This document shows, in pieces, positions 1 to 8,414 of a DNA stretch of 64,000 nucleotides (positions are counted from its first letter, which is position 1; every line of letters begins with the position of its first letter). A model generated the notes under the pieces. That model did no database searches. It saw only the letters and a list, made by a program, of their open reading frames with translations, and was not told where the DNA came from. Position numbers and translations under genes: made by a program. The stretch comes from Gemmobacter fulvus (GTDB lineage Bacteria > Pseudomonadota > Alphaproteobacteria > Rhodobacterales > Rhodobacteraceae). The DNA lies in the NCBI RefSeq assembly GCF_018798885.1, contig NZ_CP076361.1:1518501-1582500 (forward strand), read 5' to 3'.

Positions 1-431
1 GCGGTATGCACCGCCCCGGTAGAGATCACCCGCTCTGACACACCCCGGCGCAGGTAGCGCGGCACCAGCATGGTTGCAGGCGGATATTCGGGGTCATAAC
101 GATATCCGTCCTCCTTGTGGCCCAGCCGGATTTCGATGCTGTCCTCGTGGCCCTTGGTGGCAATCAGCCCGGTCTTGGCACCGTTATGGGTGATCAGCGC
201 ATTCAGCCCGACGGTGGTGCCGTTGATGCACAGATCCGAATTCGACACGATGTCGCGCGGCGAGATGCCGGTTTCCTCTTCGATCAGCTTCAACCCGTTG
301 CGGATGGCCAGCGTCGGGTCTTGCGGCGTGGACAGGGCCTTGAAAAGGCGCACCTCGCCCTTGCGGTCGGCCAGAATGAAATCGGTGAAGGTGCCGCCCG
401 CGTCGATGCCAAGGCGATATTGGTTCTGCAT
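1..431 (-). CDS. Hydantoinase A family protein, N-terminal part (partial)
   Basis: Reading leftward from the ATG at 431, the protein opens MQNQYRLGIDAGGTFTDF, the ATP-binding start typical of the HyuA / 5-oxoprolinase / acetone carboxylase beta family. It continues with the TTVGLNALI segment usual in these proteins. The start is supported by a GAAAGGA ribosome binding site about 8 bases upstream. These ATP-dependent enzymes hydrolyse hydantoins, 5-oxoproline or related cyclic amides, together with a HyuB partner. The gene runs off the left edge, so only about 143 residues are visible. The 87-bp gap to hyuB upstream on the same strand indicates one operon. The substrate cannot be told from sequence. 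Confidence 0.9.
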   Translation of the reverse strand, partial: MQNQYRLGIDAGGTFTDFILADRKGEVRLFKALSTPQDPTLAIRNGLKLIEEETGISPRDIVSNSDLCINGTTVGLNALITHNGAKTGLIATKGHEDSIEIRLGHKEDGYRYDPEYPPATMLVPRYLRRGVSERVISTGAVHT

Positions 432-518
432 GGTAGTGATCCTTTCAGGATGTGACAGGCCAGCGGGCGCAGCGCAGGGCGCGGCCAATCGGCAGGCGTA
501 TCGGTGTGGAATTCAGGC

Positions 519-2267
519 TCAGGCGGCGCGCAGCTTCGCGGTGGCGGCGGCGTCAACCGTCAGCGTGTCACGGTCGGTGATGACCACGCCGTAATCCAGG
601 CGCGCGCCCTCAAGGCTGACCAGACCGTTGCGCACATCTTCGACCACCTTCTGCACCTCGCGTTCAAACGGGTTGCCAAAACCGCCGCCGCCCGGATTGC
701 GGTTGGCCGCCCTCTGGCCGGGGTGGATGGTTTCGATCACGTTGTCGGTGATGATCTCGGTCGCGCCATTGCGGGTCAGCTCCAGCCGGCCAACCTTGGG
801 CGCGATCATCGCAGATCTGGCCCCTGCCGCCCCCATCGCCGGAATACGCCGCCCCTCGCCAAAGGTGATCAGGGTCATTGGCGTGTCCAGCGGCTCCACC
901 TCCCAGCAGGTGCCCGAGCCGCCACGGTTCCGCCCCGCCCCGCCGCTGTCCTCCATCAGGCCATAGCGGTGGATGATGATCGGATAGCTGTGTTCCAGCA
1001 TTTCGATGTCACCGCTGGTCAGCGCGCCAAAGCAGCATTCCGGCCCCACCGCGTGCCAGCCATCCTGATTGGCGGTGGCCCCCGCCCCCGAGATGATTGA
1101 GGCCAGCACCATCGTCACATATTCCTCGTTGTGGCGATTGTCCCACCCGGCGATGTTGCAGCCATTGGCATGGCCCCAGCTGGCGCAGACCTTCTGCGGC
1201 GCGGCCTGTTCAAAGGCCAGACGCACCGCATCGGTCAGGGTTTCCATCGGCGTGGTGGTGCAGTTCATATGCGGTGCCGGGGATTGCGCGTTGCACAGTG
1301 TGCCCTTCGGCCCCATGTTCACCGTCACGCAGCGATACAGCCCTTCGTTATAGGGAGGCGGCAGCTGCGCGAACATCATCAGCCCCAGATAGACGCCGGA
1401 ATAGCTGTTTCCTTCATAGCTGTTGATGAAATACGGGATCTGCGGCGGCGACGAGATGGTGATATGCACGCCATTGCCCTTGATCGTCACCTCGGCGCTG
1501 ATCTCGAAATCGCCAAAGCCATGGCCCGCATCTTCCAGAATGGCGGTGCCGTTATAGGTGCCGTCCGGCACCTCGGAGATCAGCTTGCGCATATGCGCCT
1601 CTGCCATGTCGAGCAGTTCGGCGATACAATCCTGCACCGTCTCCTTGCCGTATTTGTCCATCAGATTGCGCAGATTGCGCGCGCCCACCTGACAGGCCCC
1701 GATCAGCGCGTTGAAATCGCCCTCCTGATCGCGGCGGGCGCGCATGTTGGTCAGCAGCAGGTTCATCACATCGTGGCGGGGTTTGCCCTTGTCCCACAGT
1801 TTGACCGGGGGGATGCGCAGCCCTTCGGCATAGATCTCTTTTGCCGCCGGGTTGTATCCAGCCGGAACCGGCCCGCCGATATCGGTCAGGTGGCCCTTGC
1901 AGACGGTCCAGAACACCAGCTCGCCCTGATAGAACACCGGGTAATACATGCAGGTGTCAATGATATGCGAGCCACCATAGGCCGGATCATTGTGCAGGAT
2001 CAGATCGCCTTCGTGGATGTCGCCTTCAAAGAACCGCGCCACCGATTTCATCGCCGGGATCAGCGACCCCAGATGGATCGGAATATCCTGCCCTTGCAGG
2101 ATCATCTCGGGGGTGTGGTTGAACAGCGCTGTCGAATAATCATGCGCAAGGTTGAACACCGAACTGCGCGCGGTTTGTTCCAGCGTCAGCGTCATCTCGC
2201 GCTGGGTCGTCTCCAGCACCCCGCGCACCACGGACAGCGTGATCGGGTCCACCTTGCGTTTGGTCAT
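519..2267 (-). CDS. Hydantoinase B family protein (HyuB)
   Basis: A 582-residue protein starting MTKRKVDPITLSVVRG, the usual HyuB opening, with the family stretches LILHNDPAYGGSHIIDTCM and the C-terminal ANRNPGGGGFGNPFERE. HyuB is the second subunit of N-methylhydantoinase / 5-oxoprolinase type enzymes and works with HyuA, encoded just downstream. I chose the ATG at 2267 rather than the in-frame start 39 bases further out because AGGGAGACGGAG lies just ahead of it. The operon reads away from the AraC-type gene at 2600. The reaction class is secure at family level; the true substrate is unknown. Confidence 0.93.
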   Translation of the reverse strand: MTKRKVDPITLSVVRGVLETTQREMTLTLEQTARSSVFNLAHDYSTALFNHTPEMILQGQDIPIHLGSLIPAMKSVARFFEGDIHEGDLILHNDPAYGGSHIIDTCMYYPVFYQGELVFWTVCKGHLTDIGGPVPAGYNPAAKEIYAEGLRIPPVKLWDKGKPRHDVMNLLLTNMRARRDQEGDFNALIGACQVGARNLRNLMDKYGKETVQDCIAELLDMAEAHMRKLISEVPDGTYNGTAILEDAGHGFGDFEISAEVTIKGNGVHITISSPPQIPYFINSYEGNSYSGVYLGLMMFAQLPPPYNEGLYRCVTVNMGPKGTLCNAQSPAPHMNCTTTPMETLTDAVRLAFEQAAPQKVCASWGHANGCNIAGWDNRHNEEYVTMVLASIISGAGATANQDGWHAVGPECCFGALTSGDIEMLEHSYPIIIHRYGLMEDSGGAGRNRGGSGTCWEVEPLDTPMTLITFGEGRRIPAMGAAGARSAMIAPKVGRLELTRNGATEIITDNVIETIHPGQRAANRNPGGGGFGNPFEREVQKVVEDVRNGLVSLEGARLDYGVVITDRDTLTVDAAATAKLRAA

Positions 2268-2440
2268 TCTCCGTCTCCCTTGATAGACGCCGCAGACAGG
2301 CAGCACGGCTCAGGGCACATGCCTTGTGGGCATGGCGCGGATGTCTCTCCCTGAAGCGTGCCGATTCTTCGGCCTCGTGTTTTTCTGCCTTCACCTTGCG
2401 CCACGGCGGGCCGTCCGTATTGCCGCCCAGTGTGCGATCT

Positions 2441-2507
2441 TTTGTCATTGCGTGCAGAACAGGCGCCGGTTTGTCACACAGCGCACAACTCTTTGTCACA
2501 AAGCGCA
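2441..2507. promoter_or_regulatory. Three direct repeats TTTGTCA-N5-GCA, probable AraC-type operator
   Basis: The divergent intergenic region holds three copies of a 16-bp motif: TTTGTCATTGCGTGCA at 2441, TTTGTCACACAGCGCA at 2470 and TTTGTCACAAAGCGCA at 2492. Their starts are 29 and 22 bp apart, close to three and two helical turns. Direct repeats in this setting are what AraC family proteins bind. They lie 90-160 bp upstream of the regulator start and 170-240 bp upstream of hyuB, so they could control both. This is inferred from repeat structure and position only. Confidence 0.5.
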
Positions 2508-2599
2508 GCCCGCATCCGCCGCCACGAAATTTTCTTGCAAGAAAGGGGCGTGGTGATTACGCAAAACTACAGGCGAAGCGTTGGGAGGATGACGTTTCC

Positions 2600-3565
2600 A
2601 TGACCGTGACCGCGCATAGCACCGACAGGATTGCCCCGGCGCAGCGGGCCGGGCACTGGAACACTGTCATTGCCGACACCTATTTTCCGCTGCAACTGAC
2701 CTTCAGAGATGCCGCGACCTTTCAGGGCCATCTTGAGCGGCGCGAGATCGGCCCCGTCTCCGTGTCGCGCCTGCGCACCGAGCCGATGCAATACGAACGC
2801 CGCCCGCGCCATATTTCAGGTGCCAGCGACGAAGAATATCTGATCACCATCCCCCGGCGCAGCCCGGTGGAGTTTCGCCAGCTTGGCCGTGATGTGCGCT
2901 GTGATCCCGGCGGATTTCTGCTGGAGCGCGGCGACGAGCCTTACAAGTTTTCCTATGGCGCGCCGAATGACCTATGCGTTCTGAAGGTTTCAAAACCCGT
3001 TCTGTGCGAAAAGCTGCGCCACCCCGACCGCTTCTGCGCCAAGGTGTTTGACGGCAGCACGGGGGTCGGCGGGTTGTTCACGATGTATGCCCAGAATATC
3101 TTCCCGCAGGCCCCGCCTGACAGCAAAAGCGCGCAAGTGCTGGGCCGCCAGTTGATCGAGCTTCTGGCCCTGTCGCTGGATGCGCAAAGCGATGCCGATG
3201 ACGGCGTGCGCTCTTCCGTGCGGGCAGCCCATCTGCGCCGCGCCGAAGACATGATCCGCGCCAGCCTCTCCAACCCGGCGCTATCGCCCGAGATGGTGTC
3301 GGACGCATGTGGCATCTCCAAACGCTACCTGCACGAATTGTTTTCCGGGGCGAATGTCACCGTCTCGCAATATATCCGCGAACAGCGCCTGATTGCCGCA
3401 CGCAACATCCTGGAACTGCCCAACCCGCCACCCATCGCCGAAATCGCCTATCGCTACGGCTTTTCCGATCAGGCACAATTCTCGCGTCTGTTCAAAGCGA
3501 TGTTCGGGCAAACTCCCTCGGGCTACCGCGCCAGACATGAAGGCGGGTTCCGGAAATCGGCCTGA
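2600..3565 (+). CDS. AraC family transcriptional regulator
   Basis: A 321-residue protein whose C-terminal ~100 residues form the AraC double helix-turn-helix: SPEMVSDACGISKRYLHELF, then a second helix pair around IAEIAYRYGFSDQAQFSRLF and the family ending FGQTPSGYR. The N-terminal ~200 residues resemble the AraC_binding_2 type ligand domain. The ATG at 2600 is chosen over longer in-frame starts because GGGAGGA precedes it by about 10 bases. It is transcribed away from the hydantoinase genes and is probably their regulator. The inducer is unknown. Confidence 0.92.
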   Translation: MTVTAHSTDRIAPAQRAGHWNTVIADTYFPLQLTFRDAATFQGHLERREIGPVSVSRLRTEPMQYERRPRHISGASDEEYLITIPRRSPVEFRQLGRDVRCDPGGFLLERGDEPYKFSYGAPNDLCVLKVSKPVLCEKLRHPDRFCAKVFDGSTGVGGLFTMYAQNIFPQAPPDSKSAQVLGRQLIELLALSLDAQSDADDGVRSSVRAAHLRRAEDMIRASLSNPALSPEMVSDACGISKRYLHELFSGANVTVSQYIREQRLIAARNILELPNPPPIAEIAYRYGFSDQAQFSRLFKAMFGQTPSGYRARHEGGFRKSA

Positions 3566-3638
3566 AAATGCGTGGCAGCAATGCCGGGGCGTGGCTGCAG
3601 CTATGCGCCGACGCGACAGACGATCTGCGGCAAGAAGG

Positions 3639-3653
3639 GAACAAATTAAGAAC
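3639..3653. promoter_or_regulatory. GAAC-N7-GAAC motif, possible LexA (SOS) box
   Basis: The sequence GAACAAATTAAGAAC is a perfect match to the direct-repeat operator bound by LexA in Rhodobacterales and other Alphaproteobacteria (GTTC-N7-GTTC on the other strand). It sits 72 bp upstream of the cytosine methyltransferase start, in the only promoter space for that gene and the restriction gene behind it. A motif with eight fixed bases is expected once or twice by chance in a window this size, so position is the main argument. Confidence 0.45.
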
Positions 3654-3725
3654 AACAATGGCGATAGGCCATTGATTTCCCGCGGCTGTTCTAGATACTG
3701 TGTGCGCGAAATGAGGGCTGACAAG

Positions 3726-4685
3726 ATGCTGACATCGGTAGAACTTTGCGCGGGCGCAGGCGGACAAGCCCTTGGGCTTGAGCAGGCTGGGTTTGCGCAT
3801 ACTGCCCTTGTGGAAATCGACAAGCACTGCTGCAACACACTGCGCCATAACCGGCCCGAATGGAACGTGCTCGAAGAAGACATGCGTATCTTCAAAGAGC
3901 GTTCGGCTGGTTTCAAAGGGATCGACCTTCTTGCCGGCGGCTTGCCCTGCCCGCCATTTTCGGTTGCTGGAAAACAACTTGGCGAGTTGGATGAACGCAA
4001 TCTGTTCAATGATGCACTCGACATTGTGGATACCACACGACCGCAAGCCGTGATGATTGAAAACGTGCGCGGTTTTCTGGACGCGGTTTTTCACGACTAT
4101 CGCGAGCGGCTGAAGGTCCAGCTCAAGAAGCTTGGGTACGAGACCGACTGGCGGCTGCTGAACGCTTCGGATTATGGCGTCCCGCAACTGCGCCCGCGTG
4201 TCGTGATCGTGGCAGTGCAGCAGGCCCGATCCGATCTTTTCAGCTGGCCTGATCCGAATCCACATAATCCGCCAACCGTCGGCGCGACGCTGTATGAACT
4301 TATGGCAGCGCGCGGATGGAAAGGGGCCGCCGCGTGGCGCGAGCAAGCCGACGAAATCGCGCCGACAATCGTCGGCGGATCCAAGAAACATGGGGGGCCA
4401 GACCTTGGCCCGACCCGGGCGCGGGCCGCTTGGGCAACTCTGGGTGTGGAGGGGCGCACACTCGCCCCCGAAGCCCCGGATCCTTTCCACAGCGGGATGC
4501 CCCGACTGACGGTGCCGATGGTTGCCCGCCTGCAGGGCTTTCCTGATGACTGGCACTTCACAGGGGCCAAGACCAACGCCTACAGGCAGGTCGGCAATGC
4601 CTTTCCACCGCCCGTGGCCCGCGCAGTGGCGACGCAAATTTCAAAGGCTCTGCGGCAACGGCACCTTCACGCCATACGTGCCTGA
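3726..4685 (+). CDS. DNA (cytosine-5) methyltransferase of a NaeI-like R-M system
   Basis: A 319-residue C5 methyltransferase with all main motifs in order: motif I VELCAGAGGQALGLEQAG, motif IV with PCPPFS and the catalytic Cys75, ENV at 112-114, motif VIII QLRPRVV, and motif X YRQVGNAFPPPVA near the end. It transfers methyl groups from SAM to cytosine at the system's recognition site. The ATG at 3726 has GAGGG upstream; an in-frame ATG at 3711 is the alternative. The gene for a NaeI-like endonuclease follows 65 bp downstream, so the likely site is that of NaeI, GCCGGC. That specificity is inferred from the partner. Confidence 0.93.
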   Translation: MLTSVELCAGAGGQALGLEQAGFAHTALVEIDKHCCNTLRHNRPEWNVLEEDMRIFKERSAGFKGIDLLAGGLPCPPFSVAGKQLGELDERNLFNDALDIVDTTRPQAVMIENVRGFLDAVFHDYRERLKVQLKKLGYETDWRLLNASDYGVPQLRPRVVIVAVQQARSDLFSWPDPNPHNPPTVGATLYELMAARGWKGAAAWREQADEIAPTIVGGSKKHGGPDLGPTRARAAWATLGVEGRTLAPEAPDPFHSGMPRLTVPMVARLQGFPDDWHFTGAKTNAYRQVGNAFPPPVARAVATQISKALRQRHLHAIRA

Positions 4686-4750
4686 CCTTCCGAACACCAA
4701 AGGCCTGTTACAGCGTTCCAAGGACTATATCTCTCAGAGGCATTCTGCGT

Positions 4751-5650
4751 TTGAAGCAAAGTCTTCCCACAAGCATCGTCCGCGATGGGCACCCTGACTT
4801 TCAGCTGCTCACATCGCTGGCGGCAGAGATCATTCAGCGTGCAGGCGGAGCAGAAGCCCTTTCAGATGGCTTTTCAATCCTGCTGCGTCACTGCGTTGAT
4901 GATGTGATCATGACGCCGAAAACCGGCCGTCGTTCCTATGATGAGCTCGAAAAAACGGAGAAAACCTATATCGGCACGCGCGTCGAGATCGAACTTCGGG
5001 CCATGCTCAACCTGAAGAAGGGCAAGCTGGATACCGTCATTCTGGGTCACGACGTGGACATCAAGAATACGATGGGAAGCAACTGGATGATCCCGACCGA
5101 GGCCGTGGGTCATCCGTGCATATTGGTGGCCGCCGACGAGGCCCGTGCCGTCTGTTATCTTGGGCTGATTGTGGCCCGCCCGGAATATCTGACCACCGGT
5201 CAGAACAAGGATTCAAAGAAGTCGATTTCAGCACTGGGTTTCGCCAATATCCTTTGGCTGCTCAATGCGCATCCTTACCCGCCAAATTTCTGGCGGACCG
5301 TGCCTTCTGATGTGATTGATCGCATCTTTGCCGAGAAATCCGGAAATCGCCGCGTCATGTCGCTGTTCCGCGAGGTCCAGCGTGTACCGATCACGCGCGC
5401 CGTCATCGAGGCGGTGGCACAACAGCAAGACTTCATGCGGCGCATACGGGCGGACAATGGCAAGGGAACCCGCGATCATCTGGCACGGGAAGGGGTACTG
5501 CTCCTGTCGGGCCATTTCGATGCGCCGTTGATCCGGGCATTGGGGCTTCCCCTTTGCGGTGGCAGCGAATTTGTCTCCTACAAGCCCCGCACCCAAGCCG
5601 AGGTCGCAATCGCGGCCAGCGCGGGGATCGTTCTGGCGTGGAACGGATGA
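4751..5650 (+). CDS. NaeI-like type IIE restriction endonuclease
   Basis: A 299-residue protein that lines up with restriction enzyme NaeI as I remember it: LEKTEKTYIGTRVEI matches LHKTEKTHMGTLVEI, and RAVIEAVAQQQDFM matches RAVIATVAQQDDFM. The four NaeI active-site residues (Glu70, Asp86, Asp95, Lys97) correspond to Glu79, Asp94, Asp103 and Lys105. The position facing NaeI Leu43, whose change to lysine gives topoisomerase activity, is a valine here, so this should be a plain endonuclease. NaeI cuts GCCGGC after binding two sites. The start appears to be TTG at 4751 with CAGAGG about 10 bases upstream. It pairs with the methyltransferase just upstream. Confidence 0.88.
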   Translation: MKQSLPTSIVRDGHPDFQLLTSLAAEIIQRAGGAEALSDGFSILLRHCVDDVIMTPKTGRRSYDELEKTEKTYIGTRVEIELRAMLNLKKGKLDTVILGHDVDIKNTMGSNWMIPTEAVGHPCILVAADEARAVCYLGLIVARPEYLTTGQNKDSKKSISALGFANILWLLNAHPYPPNFWRTVPSDVIDRIFAEKSGNRRVMSLFREVQRVPITRAVIEAVAQQQDFMRRIRADNGKGTRDHLAREGVLLLSGHFDAPLIRALGLPLCGGSEFVSYKPRTQAEVAIAASAGIVLAWNG

Positions 5651-5729
5651 AGCGGAAGCCCCCCGCTTCCGTTTCGGCGGATGTTCATTGCGCGGCCCAG
5701 ACCTCTGACACCCTACCACAGTGGAAAAT

Positions 5730-5744
5730 GTTCCTGTAATGTTT
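5730..5744. promoter_or_regulatory. Near-consensus LexA box upstream of the SRAP-imuA-imuB-dnaE2 genes
   Basis: GTTCCTGTAATGTTT matches GTTC-N7-GTTC at seven of eight fixed positions. It lies 28 bp upstream of the SRAP start, where a promoter for the SOS cluster is expected. In many Alphaproteobacteria imuA-imuB-dnaE2 is under LexA control, which supports the reading. The mismatched last base lowers confidence. Confidence 0.5.
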
Positions 5745-5772
5745 CAGGGTAACGCACGGTCGGAGCCTTCTC

Positions 5773-6450
5773 ATGTGCAACCTCTATTCCCAGACCAGAA
5801 GCCAGGATGAGATGCGGCATGTCTTCGAGGAAGTGTTGGAGGAGGACGTCGAGTTGATCGACACCACCGGCAACCTGCCTCCCATGGCCGGTATCTGGCC
5901 CGATTATTCGGCGCCGATCCTCCGGCATGGAGCCTCGGGCTTCCAGCTTTCGCTGGCCCGCTGGGGGATGCCAACGCCACCGCAGTTTCTGTTGGGCAAG
6001 CGCACTGATCCCGGCGTGACGAATATCCGCAACCTTGCCTCGCCACATTGGCAGCGCTGGCTTGGGGTGCCGCATCGCTGCCTCGTGCCCTTCACCAGCT
6101 TCGCCGAACCTGACAGCCGCCCCGGCCCGACCAAGGGCAAGCCCATCTGGTTCGCGCTTGGCCCCGATCGACCGCTGGCTTTCTTTGCGGGCATCCGCAG
6201 CGAATGGACCTCGGTGCGCAAGTTGAAAGAGGGTGTGGTGACGGTGGATGCCTTCGCCTTTCTGACCTGCGATCCGAACCGCGAGGTCGCCGCCATCCAC
6301 CCCAAGGCCATGCCGGTGATCCTGACCCGCCCCGAAGAATGGCGGGATTGGCTGACGCTCCCGTTCGACCGCGCCCGCCACCTGCAACGCCCGTTGCCGG
6401 ATGGCGAATTGCAGATCATGGCCGAAGGGGCGCTGGAAGATGCCGCCTGA
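5773..6450 (+). CDS. SRAP / HMCES-like abasic-site-binding protein (YedK family)
   Basis: A 225-residue protein beginning MCNLYS. Cys2 is the residue that, after removal of the first methionine, cross-links to abasic sites in single-stranded DNA in this family. The family's Asn (NIRNLASP), Glu (TSFAEPD) and His (AIHPKAMPVIL) positions are all present. SRAP proteins shield abasic sites by a thiazolidine DNA-protein bond and often lie near error-prone polymerase genes. Its stop codon overlaps the imuA start by 11 bases, so it heads the SOS mutasome operon. A LexA-like box lies just upstream. Confidence 0.92.
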   Translation: MCNLYSQTRSQDEMRHVFEEVLEEDVELIDTTGNLPPMAGIWPDYSAPILRHGASGFQLSLARWGMPTPPQFLLGKRTDPGVTNIRNLASPHWQRWLGVPHRCLVPFTSFAEPDSRPGPTKGKPIWFALGPDRPLAFFAGIRSEWTSVRKLKEGVVTVDAFAFLTCDPNREVAAIHPKAMPVILTRPEEWRDWLTLPFDRARHLQRPLPDGELQIMAEGALEDAA

Positions 6451-7027
6451 ACCGCCCGCCACCGATCCCTTTACCCTGTGCCCTGCCCGCGTGCATGAGG
6501 CCGGAGGCCGCGGCCGCCGCGCCTTCGCCCTGTTTCAGGCGGCGCGGCATCCCGGCCCGCTGATCTGGATCACAGCCGCCCATGTGCCAGACCTGCCGAT
6601 GCTGCCGGGGCTGCCGCAGGGGGTGGGTGAACGGCTGCATCTGCTGCGCCCCATCGGCGAGACCGACCTTCTGTGGTGCATCGAAGAGACCCTCCGCGCC
6701 GCGCCGGTCGGGCTGGTGATTGCCGAACCCGAAAAACCGCTGTCCCTGACCGCAGGCCGCCGGTTGCAACTGGCAGCGGAAGCGGGGCGCACCACCGGGC
6801 TTTTGCTGATCCGCGAAGGGGCGGGCAGCAATGCCACCGAAACCCGCTGGCTCTGTGCCCCCCGCGCCAGCAACACGCCGGACTCGACTCTGCACCACTG
6901 GGCCCTTAATAAGAACAAAAAGGGAACTTACGGAAACTGGATCTTGAACTGGCATGGCACGTCGACTGCTTTCCATCTGGTTTCCGAGGCTGGCGAGCGA
7001 CACCAGCCTCAGGCAACGGCCCGTTGA
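6440..7027 (+). CDS. imuA: ImuA-like mutasome protein
   Basis: Starting at the ATG at 6440, inside the end of the SRAP gene, this gives a 195-residue RecA/SulA-like protein. It shows HEAGGRGRRAFALFQAAR, LHLLRPIGETDLLWCIEETLR and a C-terminal LNKNKKGTYGNWILNWHG stretch typical of ImuA endings. ImuA works with ImuB and DnaE2 in damage-induced mutagenesis. The end of the gene overlaps imuB by 74 bases, and a perfect LexA-type box lies within its coding sequence at 6913. Sequence divergence in this family is high; gene order is the strongest evidence. Confidence 0.85.
   Translation: MPPEPPATDPFTLCPARVHEAGGRGRRAFALFQAARHPGPLIWITAAHVPDLPMLPGLPQGVGERLHLLRPIGETDLLWCIEETLRAAPVGLVIAEPEKPLSLTAGRRLQLAAEAGRTTGLLLIREGAGSNATETRWLCAPRASNTPDSTLHHWALNKNKKGTYGNWILNWHGTSTAFHLVSEAGERHQPQATAR
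6913..6927. promoter_or_regulatory. Perfect GAAC-N7-GAAC LexA box inside the end of imuA
   Basis: GAACAAAAAGGGAAC is a perfect LexA-type direct repeat ending 26 bp before the imuB ATG. It is inside the imuA reading frame, so it may serve an internal promoter giving imuB and dnaE2 their own SOS-regulated transcript. Confidence 0.6.
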
Positions 7028-8414
7028 AGGGCCCTTCGCCCTGACCCATCGTGCGCGCAGTGCCGTTCACCTGCATTGCCTAAACCCGGCGGCTTCGGCA
7101 CGCGGGCTGATGCGCGGCATGGCGCTGGCCGATGCCCGCGCCATTTGCCCCGATCTGGCCACCCGCCCGGCAGACCTCGCGCGCGAGGCCACAGCGCTTG
7201 CCACGCTGCGCCGTTGGGCCAGCCGCTATGCGCCGCTGGTGTCGGTCGATGGGGCCGATGCGCTGATGGCAGATATCTCGGGCGTGCCACATCTCTACGG
7301 CGGCGAAGATGCCCTGCGCGCCGATCTGCATGCCCGGCTGGAGCGTGCGGGGCTGCATGTCGCCAGCGCCATCGCGGGAACCCGTGGGGCGGCCCATGCG
7401 CTGGCCCGCCATGGCGGCGGTATCGTGGCCGAGGGCCGACTGCTGGAGGGTATCGGCCACCTGCCAGTCACCGCCCTGCGCATCGACCATACAAACGCCG
7501 AGGCCTTGGCCCGCATGGGCCTGACCCGCATCGCCGACCTCGCGCATCTGCCGCGCGCCCCGCTGGCCCGTCGCTTCGGCGCTGGCCTTGTGCTGCGGCT
7601 GGATCAGGCTCTCGGGGCTCAGGCCGAACCGGTTGCCGCCCCGCCGGAGGCCCCGCATTTCGGGGTGCGGATAACGCTGCCCGAGCCCATTGGCCTGCAA
7701 TCCGATGTGATGGCCGCGCTCGACCGCCTGCTCGACCGGCTCTGCGCCCAGCTTGCCGCCAGCCACCGAGGCGCCCGCCGTCTGCGGCTCGACCTCCGCC
7801 GGGTGGACCGTCAGGCCAGCCAGATCGAGATTGGCCTTGCCCGCCCGATGCGCGATCCGGCGCGCATCAAACCCCTGTTCGTCAAGGGCATCGACGAGAT
7901 CGACTCAGGCTTCGGTATCGACGCCCTGCGCCTCTCGGCCCCTCTCACCGACCCCCTTGCCCCCGCACAGATCGGCTCCTCCGCCACCCGTCACGAGGAC
8001 GCGTTGGCCGACCTGCTGTCCTCGCTCGGCAACCGTATCGGCTTTGACCGCGTGCTGCGTATCCTGCCCAGCGACAGCCTGATCCCCGAGCGCAGCTTCA
8101 CCCTCGTCCCCGCCGCCCATAGCCTGCCAGGATCATCCCGCCATACCCCAACCCGCCCAGCCACCCTGTTCCTGCCTGAACCTATCACCAGCAGCGGCAC
8201 CCCACCCCTGCAATTCCGCTGGCGCCGCATGCCGTTCACCACCCTGCGCGCCACGGGGCCAGAGCGTATCACACCGGAATGGTGGTTCGACAACCCGGCC
8301 TGGCGCACCGGCCTGCGCGATTACTGGCGGATCGAAACGCAGGAAGGCCCACGCCTCTGGCTGTTCCACACCCCGCAAGCCCCCGCTTGGTATGTGCAGG
8401 GAGAATTTCCCTGA
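6954..8414 (+). CDS. imuB: ImuB, Y-family DNA polymerase-like mutasome subunit
   Basis: A 486-residue Y-family polymerase homologue (MARRLLSIWFPRLASDTSLR, then SVDGADALMADISGVPHLYGG, and a helix-hairpin-helix part near LARMGLTRIADLAHLPRAPL). The N-terminal strand that carries catalytic aspartate in active Y-family enzymes reads IWFPRLASD, and the family's usual acidic pair is not evident. This fits ImuB acting as a hub linking DnaE2 to the beta clamp rather than as a polymerase. The stop codon overlaps the dnaE2 start (TGATG). It is the middle gene of the imuA-imuB-dnaE2 cassette. Confidence 0.92.
   Translation: MARRLLSIWFPRLASDTSLRQRPVEGPFALTHRARSAVHLHCLNPAASARGLMRGMALADARAICPDLATRPADLAREATALATLRRWASRYAPLVSVDGADALMADISGVPHLYGGEDALRADLHARLERAGLHVASAIAGTRGAAHALARHGGGIVAEGRLLEGIGHLPVTALRIDHTNAEALARMGLTRIADLAHLPRAPLARRFGAGLVLRLDQALGAQAEPVAAPPEAPHFGVRITLPEPIGLQSDVMAALDRLLDRLCAQLAASHRGARRLRLDLRRVDRQASQIEIGLARPMRDPARIKPLFVKGIDEIDSGFGIDALRLSAPLTDPLAPAQIGSSATRHEDALADLLSSLGNRIGFDRVLRILPSDSLIPERSFTLVPAAHSLPGSSRHTPTRPATLFLPEPITSSGTPPLQFRWRRMPFTTLRATGPERITPEWWFDNPAWRTGLRDYWRIETQEGPRLWLFHTPQAPAWYVQGEFP

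Noticed and set aside
2140..2499. 119-codon minus-strand frame upstream of and overlapping hyuB
   Set aside because: It overlaps the start of hyuB in another frame and covers the regulatory repeats; no family resemblance.
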